From assembly GCA_023213395.1 (NCBI GenBank), contig CM041465.1, forward strand, positions 158,417,741-158,481,740: a stretch of DNA of 64,000 nt. The letters run 5' to 3'. Shown piece after piece: positions 11,161-20,937 of this stretch. The notes under the pieces were generated by a model that was given only the letters and a program-made list of their open reading frames with translations, was not told the DNA's origin and ran no database searches. Within the stretch, counting starts at the first letter, position 1. Each line of letters begins with the position of its first letter. A program made the position numbers and the translations under genes. The stretch comes from Cycas panzhihuaensis (Eukaryota > Cycadophyta).

Positions 11161-12181
11161 TAGCCTTCTACCTTGGTGTCATAATTCATAACAATTCCAA
11201 GAATGGAGATTGATGTTGACAAGCTTGTGTTATTGCTGAGCTATAGATATCTTCTAATAATTGCCACCTCTAAGATTGTTAAATCATTTTTTGTCTATGT
11301 TTGTTATACAAGGACTGTTGTCAAGAAAGTTTCAATTCGATTCTAATTTCATATTATAGATACACACTCAAGCTCTAAATAGCCAATTTATCTAAGATTG
11401 TTAAACACACCTTTTTTTCAAAATATTGATGGTATTGTTTTGAGTTTACACTCTCGTAAATATAGTAGTTTATATCAATTTCTAGGCAACTTATGACCCA
11501 AGTTTCTTCCCTTCCACTTTAGTATATTTGATTTGCTTGGACTTGTTAGGTAATGGGGTTGACATCCATTTATGGGTCTTTTGGCTCTTGCATTTTTCAA
11601 TTGTTTAATCACTACCTAATATATACTTCACCAAGATTAGTGTAGCACTTAACATCTTCTCCTATATGTATGTGATCTTTAAATTCTTGTCCATTAAACT
11701 TTGTATTATCTTCTTCATAGATACCATGAATTTTGTCTTTTGAAACATGATTTGGGATGTCAATGGTCTCTTGAGAATCTACTATATCTAAGTGTTTCTA
11801 TATTTCAACTTCATTATTGCTACAATATAATTGAATGACACAAGTTTTATCTTTTGCTTCCTTAATTTTCATGTTGTCTAGTTGATCCAATCTCACTTCT
11901 TTATGTTCACATATTTTGAGATGTCAACTTTTTTAGGGTTCCACTTGTACAATAATGGTTTGGTGTGTAGCTTATTTCCCCCCGAAACCTCACTGTCTCG
12001 CTTTGCTATAAGTGCATCTAACCTCATTATTATTGTTTCAAAACCCTCTTCTTTGATATTTGCATCATATTCACTGCATTATTTGTGTATTAATTCAATG
12101 TTTATTAACATTTTGATTTGTTATTTTTATGCTCTGTGGATTCTTATGAGTAGTTCCGTTGTTGACTTTAAGAAATATTAT
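11161..12181. other. Interval between COP1a and COP2, no gene recognised
   Basis: About 1 kb of T-rich sequence on the plus strand. The plus frame 11882-12187 is not convincing. On the minus strand between 11500 and 11950 there are short lysine-rich stretches that might be relics of a coding sequence, but they are broken every 20-40 codons and I cannot name them. It forms the left flank of the COP2 insertion. Confidence 0.35.
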
Positions 12182-12628
12182 TGTTAGAATAATGTTGTTT
12201 TTTCATGTATTAATGATATCTCTTAATAAGGTTTTTTTTATAATGCTACTTTATATTAATTAATTCATTGAAATGGACAACCACCCATTTTATCGAACCT
12301 TCATCTTCTTTAAAATATCTCCTTCTAGATTCTAGGAGTTTGATCAGGTTGGTCAAAGATTGACTCACAAAGTGGACGTTGTACATAGGATAGGCTGGCA
12401 TCAATAAAGAGGGAGGATGAGATCCTCACCATTATCATCTCTATAGCTGTAAAATATATTCAAAATTTAATATATATTACTATATTTTAGGAGATGGTTT
12501 TTTAATCCCCACTAGGGTGTTTTCCCACTTGTCAAATATGGTATACTTGTATTGATTTATTTTGCAGATCTATGTATTTGATTTAATTGAGATGATGATA
12601 CCTATGTATAATTTAACCCTCTCTAGCA
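12182..12628 (+). repeat. COP2 5' LTR
   Basis: It is 447 bp and pairs with 16841-17298. It is preceded by the TSD ATTAT (12177-12181) and followed at once by the primer site. Shared internal landmarks include GACAACCACCCATTT near its first third and an identical AT-rich stretch near the centre. Small indels separate the two copies. Confidence 0.9.
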
Positions 12629-12641
12629 TGGTATCAGATAT
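12629..12641 (+). promoter_or_regulatory. COP2 primer binding site
   Basis: TGGTATCAGATAT follows the LTR without a gap. The first ten bases match the Met-initiator tRNA primer site (TGGTATCAGAGC) exactly. Confidence 0.8.
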
Positions 12642-13880
12642 TATAAGCAAGATATCATAGGTTTACTGTCAAAAAAAAAAATTACATAACAGGTTCTGCT
12701 ATCAAACCTCCTCATGCATTTTTTTCAAAATTTTTTCCGTTGACCTGCAAAAATGAGGTGCAACCTATTTTTTAGGGTTTATAAACATATGGACATGAAA
12801 CTCTCTTAAATTCGAGTCTATTCTTTTTGCAAATGCAAAAAAGAATGTAATATGCGTAAATGTGATTTTAGATATGTTTTATATTTAATTTTCTTTTTTT
12901 TTAAGTTTTAAATTAATTAAGCTAAATTGAAATTTAAGTTCAGGTTCACCAACTCCCCCACCTGCTAAACCCCCCAGCCATGACAACCTTCTATATGACC
13001 TTTGTCTAACCTTGGAAAATGGTTTAACTTTTATTTCAATTTTTTTTTTTTTTTTTAATAAAAACTGAGGTACATATGCTTTTTTGGCAATAACTTTATT
13101 ATACATAGTGTAAATTCAATTCCAAAAGATACGTTAAATTTCTGATTTAGTCACGAATATTTTGACTGGTCACTCGAGCTAATTGGACACCATTTCGACC
13201 TGTAAAATTTTGTTCAAAGTCAAGCCTCTCGTTATGATTAAATAAGTTAAGTATATGATTTTATTTACAAATTTTCTTAATAATATTTCAAATTTATTAC
13301 TTTAATTTAATAAACATCAAATTATTTGTCAAATATATTATATATCATTTTTTACATAATTTTCAATCATTTTATGCAATTTATTAATACTCAATTAATT
13401 AAAATCATTATTTTTTCAACTATGATATAAATATGCAATTATTCAAATGTTTGATTAAATTTCTCCAATGTTTAATTAAAACTTGTAATTTTTTATTAAT
13501 AGCAATCAATATTTAATGTTCATAGATTTATGTTTGTGTATTATTTACAAATTTAAATAATACACTTACTTTTATTTACTTGCAAATAAATCAATGATTA
13601 ATTTCATTTAATTGAATTCAAAAGTTGTGATTACTTCCTTTTTTGTTTAATCTCATTGTTTTCTTATCATTTCCTTCTCTTTTTCCTTCAAGAGGATCTC
13701 AAGTTATAGGTCTCTTATCCATACTAGCACTCATTCTAGAGACAACCTCTTGTCCTTCAATTCTAGTCCTAGCCAGCTTAAACTATGCCAACTGAAAACT
13801 TAAAATATCACAAGTTTTTAAATAACAAAAGATCTAGCGATATGTAACAGGAGAGTTCGTGAAACCTGATGACACAAAAT
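12642..13880 (+). other. COP2 5' leader
   Basis: About 1.2 kb lies between the primer site and the recognisable gag. It is AT-rich, with a run of about 18 T at 13037-13056 and A/T-only stretches at 13250-13620. No frame is convincing. The apparent minus frame 12885-13106 is a by-product of the T tract. The true gag start lies somewhere in 13690-13880 and is obscured by decay. Confidence 0.5.
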
Positions 13881-14680
13881 CATAAGCCTATATGGTCTAT
13901 CTTATGAACTATGATGGAGTGCTAAGCACCATCCTAAGCTCTCTCTCACTAGACATCAGCAAGCAGTTCTCTGAAATAGATGATTTCACCTACGTCTAAC
14001 AAACCCTCAAAGAAAAATACGATAAGGTTGCCAAACGTCAAATATCTCTCTTAGAACAACAGATGTATGACCTAAACTTTGATAATTTTTTTAAAGTTGA
14101 GGATTTCATGGCAAAAATCTAACTTATCAACAAGGATTTAGGTAACAGCATAAAGTGTTTAACCAAAGTAGGTGATGAAATTGAAATTACCACCTATGCC
14201 AAAGACAACGAAATACTCGTTCGCCTTGCCATTAACAAATTACCTAAACATTTCAACCTTTTTAAAACTGTTAAACAACAGACTGGTTTTCTAGAAATCA
14301 CCTTTAATCAGCTAACAAATCAACTGATTAATTATCAAACTATGTTAATTCAAATTAGAAAACTACAAAATCCTTTATAGGCTCTATTTTTCAAGTCAAA
14401 ACCTACAAACAAGTTTAAACAAAACAACTTTCAAAGTAATCATGACAATAAACCTAAATTTCAAAAACCTCATAAAGGTTCTTCTACTTCTTCCTCTTTT
14501 ACAAACAATTTCAATCAAAACACCAAGTATTCTGGATCATTGAAAAACTAGAATACGACTAAATTATCATTCCAAAAATGGAATACTATTACTTCTAACT
14601 CTAATTAGATCGTCAGTTGTGCCTAGTGCTACAAAAAGAGGCACACCATCAACGTCTTAGAAAGCTTCCAAGGGGATTCA
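13881..14680 (+). pseudogene. COP2 gag remnant
   Basis: The translation reads MNYDGVLSTILSSLSLDISK, then ISLLEQQMYDLNFDN and EILVRLAINKLPKHF, a Copia gag capsid with its RQ-x-SLxxQL-type helix and the LPxxF block. Three stops occur in about 250 codons. A decayed knuckle (C-A-x-C-Y-K-K-R-H-T) near 14612-14655 marks the C-terminal zinc site, which has lost a cysteine to a stop. The N-terminus could not be placed. Confidence 0.75.
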
Positions 14681-14754
14681 ATCTGGATTCCACGACTCTA
14701 ATCACTCTTTAACCATCATAACTTCAACTTTTTTAGCTTCATCTACTCAGCCAC

Positions 14755-15010
14755 CTTTGTGGATTCTTAATTCTGGTGCTTCCCATCACATGACGGGACA
14801 CCAACAATACTTGACCACTTACTAGTCTGATCATAACTCTGAAAAGGAAATCTCTTTCGGGAGTGGATCTCAACAGAAGGTCAAAGGAACAAGTGATGTT
14901 TCTTTAAAAGATAATTCAATCAATGACGCATTTTATGTTCCTAGTTTCTTACTAAATCTCTTTTCAGTCTACCAAATCTGCCAGAAAGACCCCATTGTGA
15001 AATTCTAGAA
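14755..15010 (+). pseudogene. COP2 protease remnant with Asp to Asn change
   Basis: LWILNSGASHHMTG is the Copia protease active-site block, normally W-I-x-D-S-G-A-S-x-H-M. The codon for the catalytic Asp reads AAT (Asn), so the enzyme would be inactive even without the stops that follow. Downstream, INDAFYVPSFLLNLFSV matches the conserved VLYVPxLxxNLLSV tail of the domain. Confidence 0.75.
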
Positions 15011-15079
15011 AGATAAATTTATCATCAAACAACTATTAAATAAATTCAAACCAACTGATTTAAGACCTACCAATCACAA

Positions 15080-15535
15080 AACAGGTTTTTATAACTTAAC
15101 AAACTTTCAACATTTTAAAACCAAAACCTTCAATGCGTTTATAATAAAATCTAACCATGTTAGTAAACTATGGCATGCTCGTTTTGGCCATACAAGATGT
15201 GGCAAACTTCAGTAACTAAATAAGCATGATATGGTTCATGGCTTACCCCTTTAACCATTGTCTATGGTGTTTATGAAACCTATGTAACAGGCAAACAACA
15301 CATGGATGCTTTTCCGCATCACACCTCTTTTCGAGTAAAAGTCCACCTCGAACTTATTCACTCTGATATATGTGGCCCATTCCAAGTACCTTTGTACTCA
15401 GAAAGCAAATATTTTGTCACCTTCATCGAGGATTTCTCCAAGAAATGCTGAGTGTACATGTTTAAAACAATGAATCAAATATTTGACATCTTTGTAGAGT
15501 TCAAAATTTTAGTTGAAAATCAAACTAATTCCAAA
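15080..15535 (+). pseudogene. COP2 pre-integrase and integrase N-terminal half
   Basis: KLWHARFGHTRCGKLQ followed by HDMVHGLPL is the GAG-pre-integrase zinc region, and YFVTFIEDFSKKC with VYMFKT is the early integrase core. The core then breaks off after VENQTNSKF, before the second catalytic Asp and the Glu. Those residues are absent because the sequence jumps into RT. Confidence 0.7.
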
Positions 15536-16090
15536 TTTGACTGGCAGATTCATCAAATGAATGTGAAAATTGTCTTTTTAAATTGCAATCTTAAAGAAAA
15601 AATTTATATGAAACAACCTCCTGATTTTGTCAACAACCATAATCTTGTCTGTAAGTTAAGAAAATCTTTATATGGCCTGAAACAAGCTCCTTGAGTTTGA
15701 TATACCAAAATTGATGACTATCTTTTACAGAATTGGTACCCTAAGTGTATTAGTGATCATAATCTCTATTTTTAAAGACAAGATGATAATATTACAATTC
15801 TAATTCTTTATGTAGATGATATAATCATAACTATATCTTCAATCTCCAATTAAAATCTATTCTAATGAATTGATTTGAAATAACTAACTTAGCTCTATTA
15901 CACTATTTTTTAAGTCTACAAATTTGTCAATCTAAATCAAAAATCACTCTCTCTCAACCCAAATATATTGTTGGGCTAATAAAAATGTTTAATATGGATA
16001 ATGCCAAACCAGCTCCTACACCTCTACAATCAAGTGTAAAATTAACAATTGATTATTCATCACTACCTTGTGAACCTAGCTTATATCGTC
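15536..16090 (+). pseudogene. COP2 reverse transcriptase C-terminal half
   Basis: The open piece 15452-15694 fuses integrase to RT in frame: NQTNSKF runs directly into DWQIHQMNVKIVFLNCNLKE, the RT block that normally begins QMDVKxAFLxG. It continues with CKLRKSLYGLKQAP, and after a stop TKIDDYLLQN. LYVDDIIIT at ~15810 keeps the YVDD catalytic motif. The N-terminal part of RT is missing. Confidence 0.75.
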
Positions 16091-16329
16091 AATTGACTGG
16101 TAGTCTGATTTACTTAAACCCATACCCGCTCAGATAACTCCTATGTTGTTGTCTTGTGTTCCAGATACATGCAAAAATCTCATGAATCTCATTAAAAAGT
16201 AACAAAATAAATTCTAAGATATCTTTAAGATACAATTTATCATGGTCTTAACATATAACTTCTATAATACTAACCTAAAATTAACATGATACACAGATTA
16301 TAATTGGACATGAGATTTTGATGATAAAA

Positions 16330-16740
16330 AATCTATTATTTATTACATCTTCTTCCTTAATTCATCACTAATTGCATAGTCCAGCAAGAAAATGCAAGCA
16401 TTGGCTTTATCTACAACGAAAGCTAAATATCGAATATTGGTTAAAGCGAGTAAAGAAGCACTTTGGATTAAATCTTTATTAAGTAAACTTAGTTTGTTTC
16501 TTAACTCTTCCATTAAAATTAATGTTGATAATCAATGTGTGATATCTTTTACTACTAATCCTGTTACACATGATACGACAAAATATAAAAAATTACATCA
16601 ATATTTTATACGTAATCTTGTAAATGATAATACTATTAATTTATTTTATTATCCTACAGATTTGTAGATTGCAAATATTCTTATAAAACCAATGACAAAA
16701 ACAAAGTTTGTTAAACTTTGAAAATTGTTAATAATTGATA
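16330..16740 (+). pseudogene. COP2 RNase H remnant
   Basis: The 91-codon open piece 16392-16667 carries ALALSTTKAKYRILVKASKE, the LSSTEAEY block, and INVDNQCVISFTTNPV, then KKLHQYFIRNLV. These match the C-terminal Copia RNase H in order. After a stop at 16668 the final IANILIKPM block stands for the D-I-F-T-K-P motif. The Glu of the catalytic block has become Lys. Confidence 0.75.
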
Positions 16741-16830
16741 AAGTCTTCATCAAATAGAGATCATCGTGTTAAAATCTTCTTCTTCATTTTCTTTCTATTT
16801 CTATCTCATCTATTGTACAAAAAACAACAT

Positions 16831-16840
16831 TAAATGGAGA
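16831..16840 (+). promoter_or_regulatory. COP2 polypurine tract
   Basis: AAATGGAGA lies immediately before the 3' LTR, in the position where plus-strand DNA synthesis is primed. It is short, with one T interrupting the purines. Confidence 0.5.
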
Positions 16841-17298
16841 TGTTAAAATAATGTTATCTTTTTATGTATTAGTGTTATCTTCTAATAAAGTTATGTTTAT
16901 AATGTTACTTTATATTAATTAATTGTATAGTTCGTTGAAATAGACAACCACCCATTTCAACAAATCTTCATCTTCTTTAAGTATCTCCTCCTAGGTTCTA
17001 AGAGTTTGGTCAGGTTGGTTAAAGATTGGCTAATGAAATGGAGATTGTACATAGGATAGGTTGGCATCAATAAAGAGTGAAGATGAGATCCTCACCATTA
17101 TTATCTCTGTAACTGTAAAGTATATTTAAAATTTAATATATATTATTATATTTTAGGAGGTGGTTTTTTTATCCCCACTAGGGGGTTTTTCCACCTGTCA
17201 AATATGGCATACTTGTATTGATTTATTTTGCAAATCTATGAATTTGATTTAATTGAGATGATGATACCTGTAAATATATAATTTAACCATCTCTAACA
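16841..17298 (+). repeat. COP2 3' LTR
   Basis: It is 458 bp, a direct repeat of 12182-12628, and is followed by the TSD ATTAT (17299-17303). It starts TGTTAAAATAATG and ends CTCTAACA. The copies differ at many sites and by small indels, so the insertion is not recent. Confidence 0.9.
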
Positions 17299-17790
17299 AT
17301 TATAATAAGATATATTTATAATAATATACTTGCACATAGTATAAAGCAATATGTTTAATGTTATAGTAGTGTATATACGTATGTGTGTATTTTATATAAT
17401 TATTACTAAAAGTAATTATTATTTTAAGAAGAGAGTATTCCAGAGGGTATTCCCTTCAACAAGAGAGTATTCTTTTTTAAGACATTCTTTAATACGAGAA
17501 TATTCTCTATTTCCCAATATCACAACCTTAGGTTTGAAAACCCAATATTTTTTCGTTCTTGTTTTCACTACGACAAATACTGTGTATATGTCTACATGCA
17601 TTTGCAAATGCAATCGTCTCTCAACCACGATAATGTTTATGAAATTTTGCAACAATAGTATCTACAACATTCTCTTCCTCTAACCGGATTAAGATGAAGC
17701 AACATTTACTTATTTTTATCTATTATTAGTATTATCATTATTATTATTATCATTATTATTAGAGATGTCAGGTCTCAAACGTTTATGTTA
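17299..17790. other. Interval right of COP2, no gene; AT-rich, microsatellite
   Basis: The first part is the flank that was continuous with base 12181 before COP2 inserted. Overlapping frames on both strands (17351-17683 plus, 17419-17655 minus) look like chance frames. GAGAGTATTC occurs twice (17432, 17464), with GAGAATATTCTC near 17496. An ATT/ATC microsatellite occupies about 17719-17762. Confidence 0.45.
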
Positions 17791-18720
17791 TTGTCTTCGT
17801 ATTAAAGTCTAGCATAAGCTAAACAAAACTTTTATATCTTAGGCTAAGGATATCTAAGAGGTTATGAAATGTTTCAGAATGGAGGATTGCAAGACTTTTG
17901 ACTACCCCTATGGAGACAAGTACTAAACTGACAATTGATAAGGAGGGATAACCAATTAATCCCACATTCTATAAGATAGTTGGTAATCTCATCTACTTGA
18001 CTATAACTAGACATGATACCACCTATGCAATTGAGATTTGTTCTAGATTCACTTTCAACCCAAACAAATTCATTATAATGTTGCAAAGCAAATACTCAAA
18101 TACTTGGAAGGGTCTTTGTAATATGGTTTTCAATATGTATAGAATAAGAACTTCAATTTGAACAGTTTCTCATACTCTGATTGGGTAGGTTGCTAGGATA
18201 GTAGTAGGTTGACTTCAAGGTATTATTTTAGACAAATTGAAGAGTTTTTCGCATTTTGATTGAGCAAGTTGTTAGGATAGTCGTAGATTGACTTTAGGGT
18301 ATTATTTTAGCTTCGGAATAATCAAAGTATCATGGAACAGTAAAAAACAACTCAAAATTGCCCTTTGTCTCACAGATGTGAAGTACAAAGCTGTAATTGA
18401 AATAGTTAGTGAAGCTATCTGGTTTCAAACAATTCTTAGAAAATTAAGACTCAAGTAGACAAAGCCTAGTAGGATACACTATGATGATCAAGGTGTCCCA
18501 AAGTTTACCAGGTATCTAGTCTTGTATGTACGGCCCAACACGTTGAGGTGGTGCACCACTTCATTAGAGATCATGTACAAATTCATGAGATTGACCTCAT
18601 TTATAGGCCAACAATGGAATCACTAATGAATATCTTTACCAAACCACTTGGAAGGGATAAATCAAAAAATTTCAAAAATAACTTAAGAGATAAACCTAAT
18701 GAAGTAGACATTGAGGGGAA
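17790..18720 (+). pseudogene. COP1b, Copia RT end to RNase H remnant
   Basis: Bases 17795-18105 repeat COP1a 10834-11140. Downstream the RNase H core appears as SYSDWVGC and SRLTSRYYF, then a 70 bp duplicate of the same segment. It ends in the open piece 18548-18796: VHHFIRDHVQIHEIDLIYRP and NIFTKPLGRDKS, the C-terminal block of Copia RNase H. Near 18713 a purine stretch (GACATTGAGGGGAA) precedes a likely LTR. Stops are frequent. The 5' end is truncated with no primer site or LTR. Confidence 0.75.
18162..18310 (+). repeat. Tandem duplication inside COP1b RNase H
   Basis: Two 70 bp units (18162-18231 and 18241-18310) are separated by 9 bases and share most positions, including TAGGATAGT and GGTATTATTTTAG. 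Each encodes the D-W-x-G-C and S-T-S-x-Y-x-F segment of RNase H. The normal domain has this segment once, so it is a local duplication. Confidence 0.7.
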
Positions 18721-19280
18721 TGTTAATATTTATTTATTGAATGTTATATTTCACTATGTACTAGACATTGTAACTTTACATTGCTACTTATATTGAAGAC
18801 GATGAACCCATTCCCTCTTTGTGTGCATGTTAGGTATTGGTCATGCATGCAAATAAATTGTATGCATCTTAGACACTTGTCACACATGCAAGAGCACACT
18901 CGGTCTATTTGTTGGTGCAATGTACCCTCATTCTAAATTTTTAGAGGTTTGTGAGTAATAAGATTATCTTCATGGGTAGACTAATTCTGCTCTCTTTATA
19001 TTGTTGTGTTTTTCACATTATGCATGCTTCTCATGTATTTGTGTTCATTGTTTGCTAACAAATACCACTAACACATTTGCCACCTTATATGTGGTTGTGC
19101 ATCATATTTTTATGGGTGTTATGGCATGCCAAGTTGGCCCTATTATTCTCTCTCTCGTACACACACACATACACACACAAGTCATGCACATGAATCTCAT
19201 TGGACTAAGAGCCCCAGTATACAATTTGTTGGCCTATATGTTGTGTGAACACAAATTAATTTTGAATCTATTGTGATGCG
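18721..19280 (+). other. Possible COP1b 3' LTR, right end unresolved
   Basis: TGTTAATATTTATTTATTG follows the purine tract, as an LTR start should. No partner LTR is present in the window, and no clear CA end could be chosen. An AC-rich microsatellite lies at about 19150-19172. The plus frame 19001-19276 shows no recognisable domain. Confidence 0.35.
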
Positions 19281-20098
19281 CCCCAAGTCCAAATGAAACT
19301 AATTACTTATGCTAAGAAATCTCACGTGTTATTGCCCATATCACTAAGCCTTACCATCATGATTATCCCTATAAAATCTTCCTAAATTGTTGACAATACA
19401 TAGGAACACATTATGCAGTGACCAATTTTAATTCATCCACTAATTCAAAATTACTTTAAAGAATGAGTAAATGTTAGTGTGGAAAAAGGAGAGTAACAAC
19501 AATTTAGTAGCTGGTCAAATAAAACAATTTTTGGCTCAACCATTTTTTTCTTCTAGATATTTGAAAAGGTGACAGACACAACAGAATAAAATATACAACA
19601 ATGGGATGGTGCACAAATCCCATATGGTTATATATAAAATCAGGCTTCTTCAAACGTCCTCAAAGGTTCATCAAAATACCTTACATCAACAGCAGCAAAT
19701 TCTAAAAGAATTTGCTGGACTCTGATATAGAAAAACCAAGACAGTTCATGATACAAGAAGCTTGAACAAAGAGTACTGAGACAATAATCACAACCAGATT
19801 GGCATTATGGTACTGATGATGAAATGTGTTTAATGAATATGCATCACTCTAAGTTGTTGCAGAACACTCTAGTTGGTTAATTATTCCTCTTGTAAAATCA
19901 GATGACCGCATATAACCCAGGAAGCAATTAGGACACAATCAACTAAACTTTTTTCTATACCCTTGAGATTTTATTGCCAATGGAAGTCCAAGGATTTCTT
20001 AAAATTGTATCAATATCCATTTGGGTGAACAATAACAAGCCTGCAGGTATGGATGGTTTACCAGCGTTCCACATGAAACTACTTTTAACAAGATAATG
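19281..20098. other. Region downstream of the ankyrin gene, includes its likely 3' UTR
   Basis: No retroelement motifs and no convincing frame were seen. On the minus strand this is the stretch following the TAG stop of the ankyrin gene, so the part nearest 20098 is probably its 3' UTR. The local base composition is less repetitive than the transposon blocks on either side. Confidence 0.4.
19970..19975 (-). terminator. Candidate polyadenylation signal, ankyrin gene
   Basis: AATAAA on the minus strand lies about 125 bases beyond the stop codon. The position suits a near-upstream element of a plant gene, but such hexamers are common by chance in AT-rich DNA. Confidence 0.3.
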
Positions 20099-20937
20099 CT
20101 ATGGAGAAGATGAAGACTCTGGATGTGGAATCACCCTTTTCTGCCTACCTTTTACTCTCCAACAACACTGTTTAACAATGGACTTCCCGTGGTCAGAAAG
20201 GTTGCCACTTGAGATTACTGCAGCATTTTGTTTTGCTCTCTGGACTTCCGAAGTTGGACCCCTATGCTTATTTGATTGCCTTCCAAGAGAAAATTTGCTA
20301 AAATTATCATCATTTTGCTCATCATTAGATTTAAAACCTTCATGTATCTTAAACAGACCTGGATGAATAACAAACTGCTCACCATTTCTCTGAATTGCAT
20401 CCCAATTCTTTATAACATTAGCCACAACCTGGTGATTATGGTGATAAGCCACATCAATTGCACGCATCATATAACCATCACGGATATCCACTGAAGCCCC
20501 TGCAATAAGGAGATTGCACACAAACCAAATGGAGGCTCTCCTTGCAGCAATGTGAAGAGCTGTTTGACCATAACGGTTTTGAGCATCCAATAACTGAATA
20601 TGACTCCGAATATGTGCCTTCCATTCAGTATTTTTTTGAGGATTTCCAGAAGTGAATTGATACTCACCTAAAATTCTGAACATGGTAGCAGTGTAGAACC
20701 CAAGATTGTCAATTCTGTCACTGTCAGGGCAACTTCTTTCATCTTTCAGAGAGCGTATGGCACTTTCACTAAAAGGGTCAGCATCCAAGTGGCAGCTCAG
20801 ATTTATGTTTGCTGCTTTGAGCAGAATCTTTGCAACATCTTGTCGGTCAGCAACTGCAGCTGCCATTAGCGGTGTCCAACCATCGCCTAGAGTGCACATG
20901 CAGTATGGACATTTAGAATTTGCCTCCAACAAATAAG
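20099..20937 (-). CDS. Ankyrin gene exon 3 and stop
   Basis: The acceptor is TTTAGAG, with the exon starting at C (20937). It is 839 bases and is the last exon. It carries DGWTPLMAAAVADRQDVAKI and, about 100 residues later, RYGQTALHIAARRASIWFVC, two more ankyrin repeats, then a polar tail ending in TAG. An alternative acceptor two bases upstream would break the phase. Confidence 0.8.

Larger units (their letters stand above)
12182..17298 (+). mobile_element. COP2, Ty1/Copia element with both LTRs and TSD
   Basis: LTRs at 12182-12628 and 16841-17298 start TGTTA and end in GCA or ACA. The flanking 5-mers are both ATTAT, a perfect target-site duplication, so the 5,117 bp element is bounded exactly. 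A primer site follows the first LTR and a purine tract precedes the second. The interior encodes gag, protease, integrase and RT/RNase H in Copia order with scattered stops. An internal deletion joins mid-integrase directly to mid-RT near 15535. The catalytic protease Asp has become Asn. It is a dead autonomous-type copy. Confidence 0.9.

Noticed and set aside
12885-13106. A 73-codon minus frame starting with lysine runs
   Set aside because: Produced by an 18-base T tract in the COP2 leader; the sequence has no other support.
17351-17683. A 110-codon plus frame and a 78-codon minus frame
   Set aside because: Mutually overlapping, composed mostly of hydrophobic or basic residues from AT-rich DNA, with no domain or conserved neighbour.
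19001-19276. A 91-codon Cys-rich plus frame
   Set aside because: Located in a likely LTR or flank after COP1b; no signal peptide pattern is convincing, and the AC microsatellite creates part of the frame.
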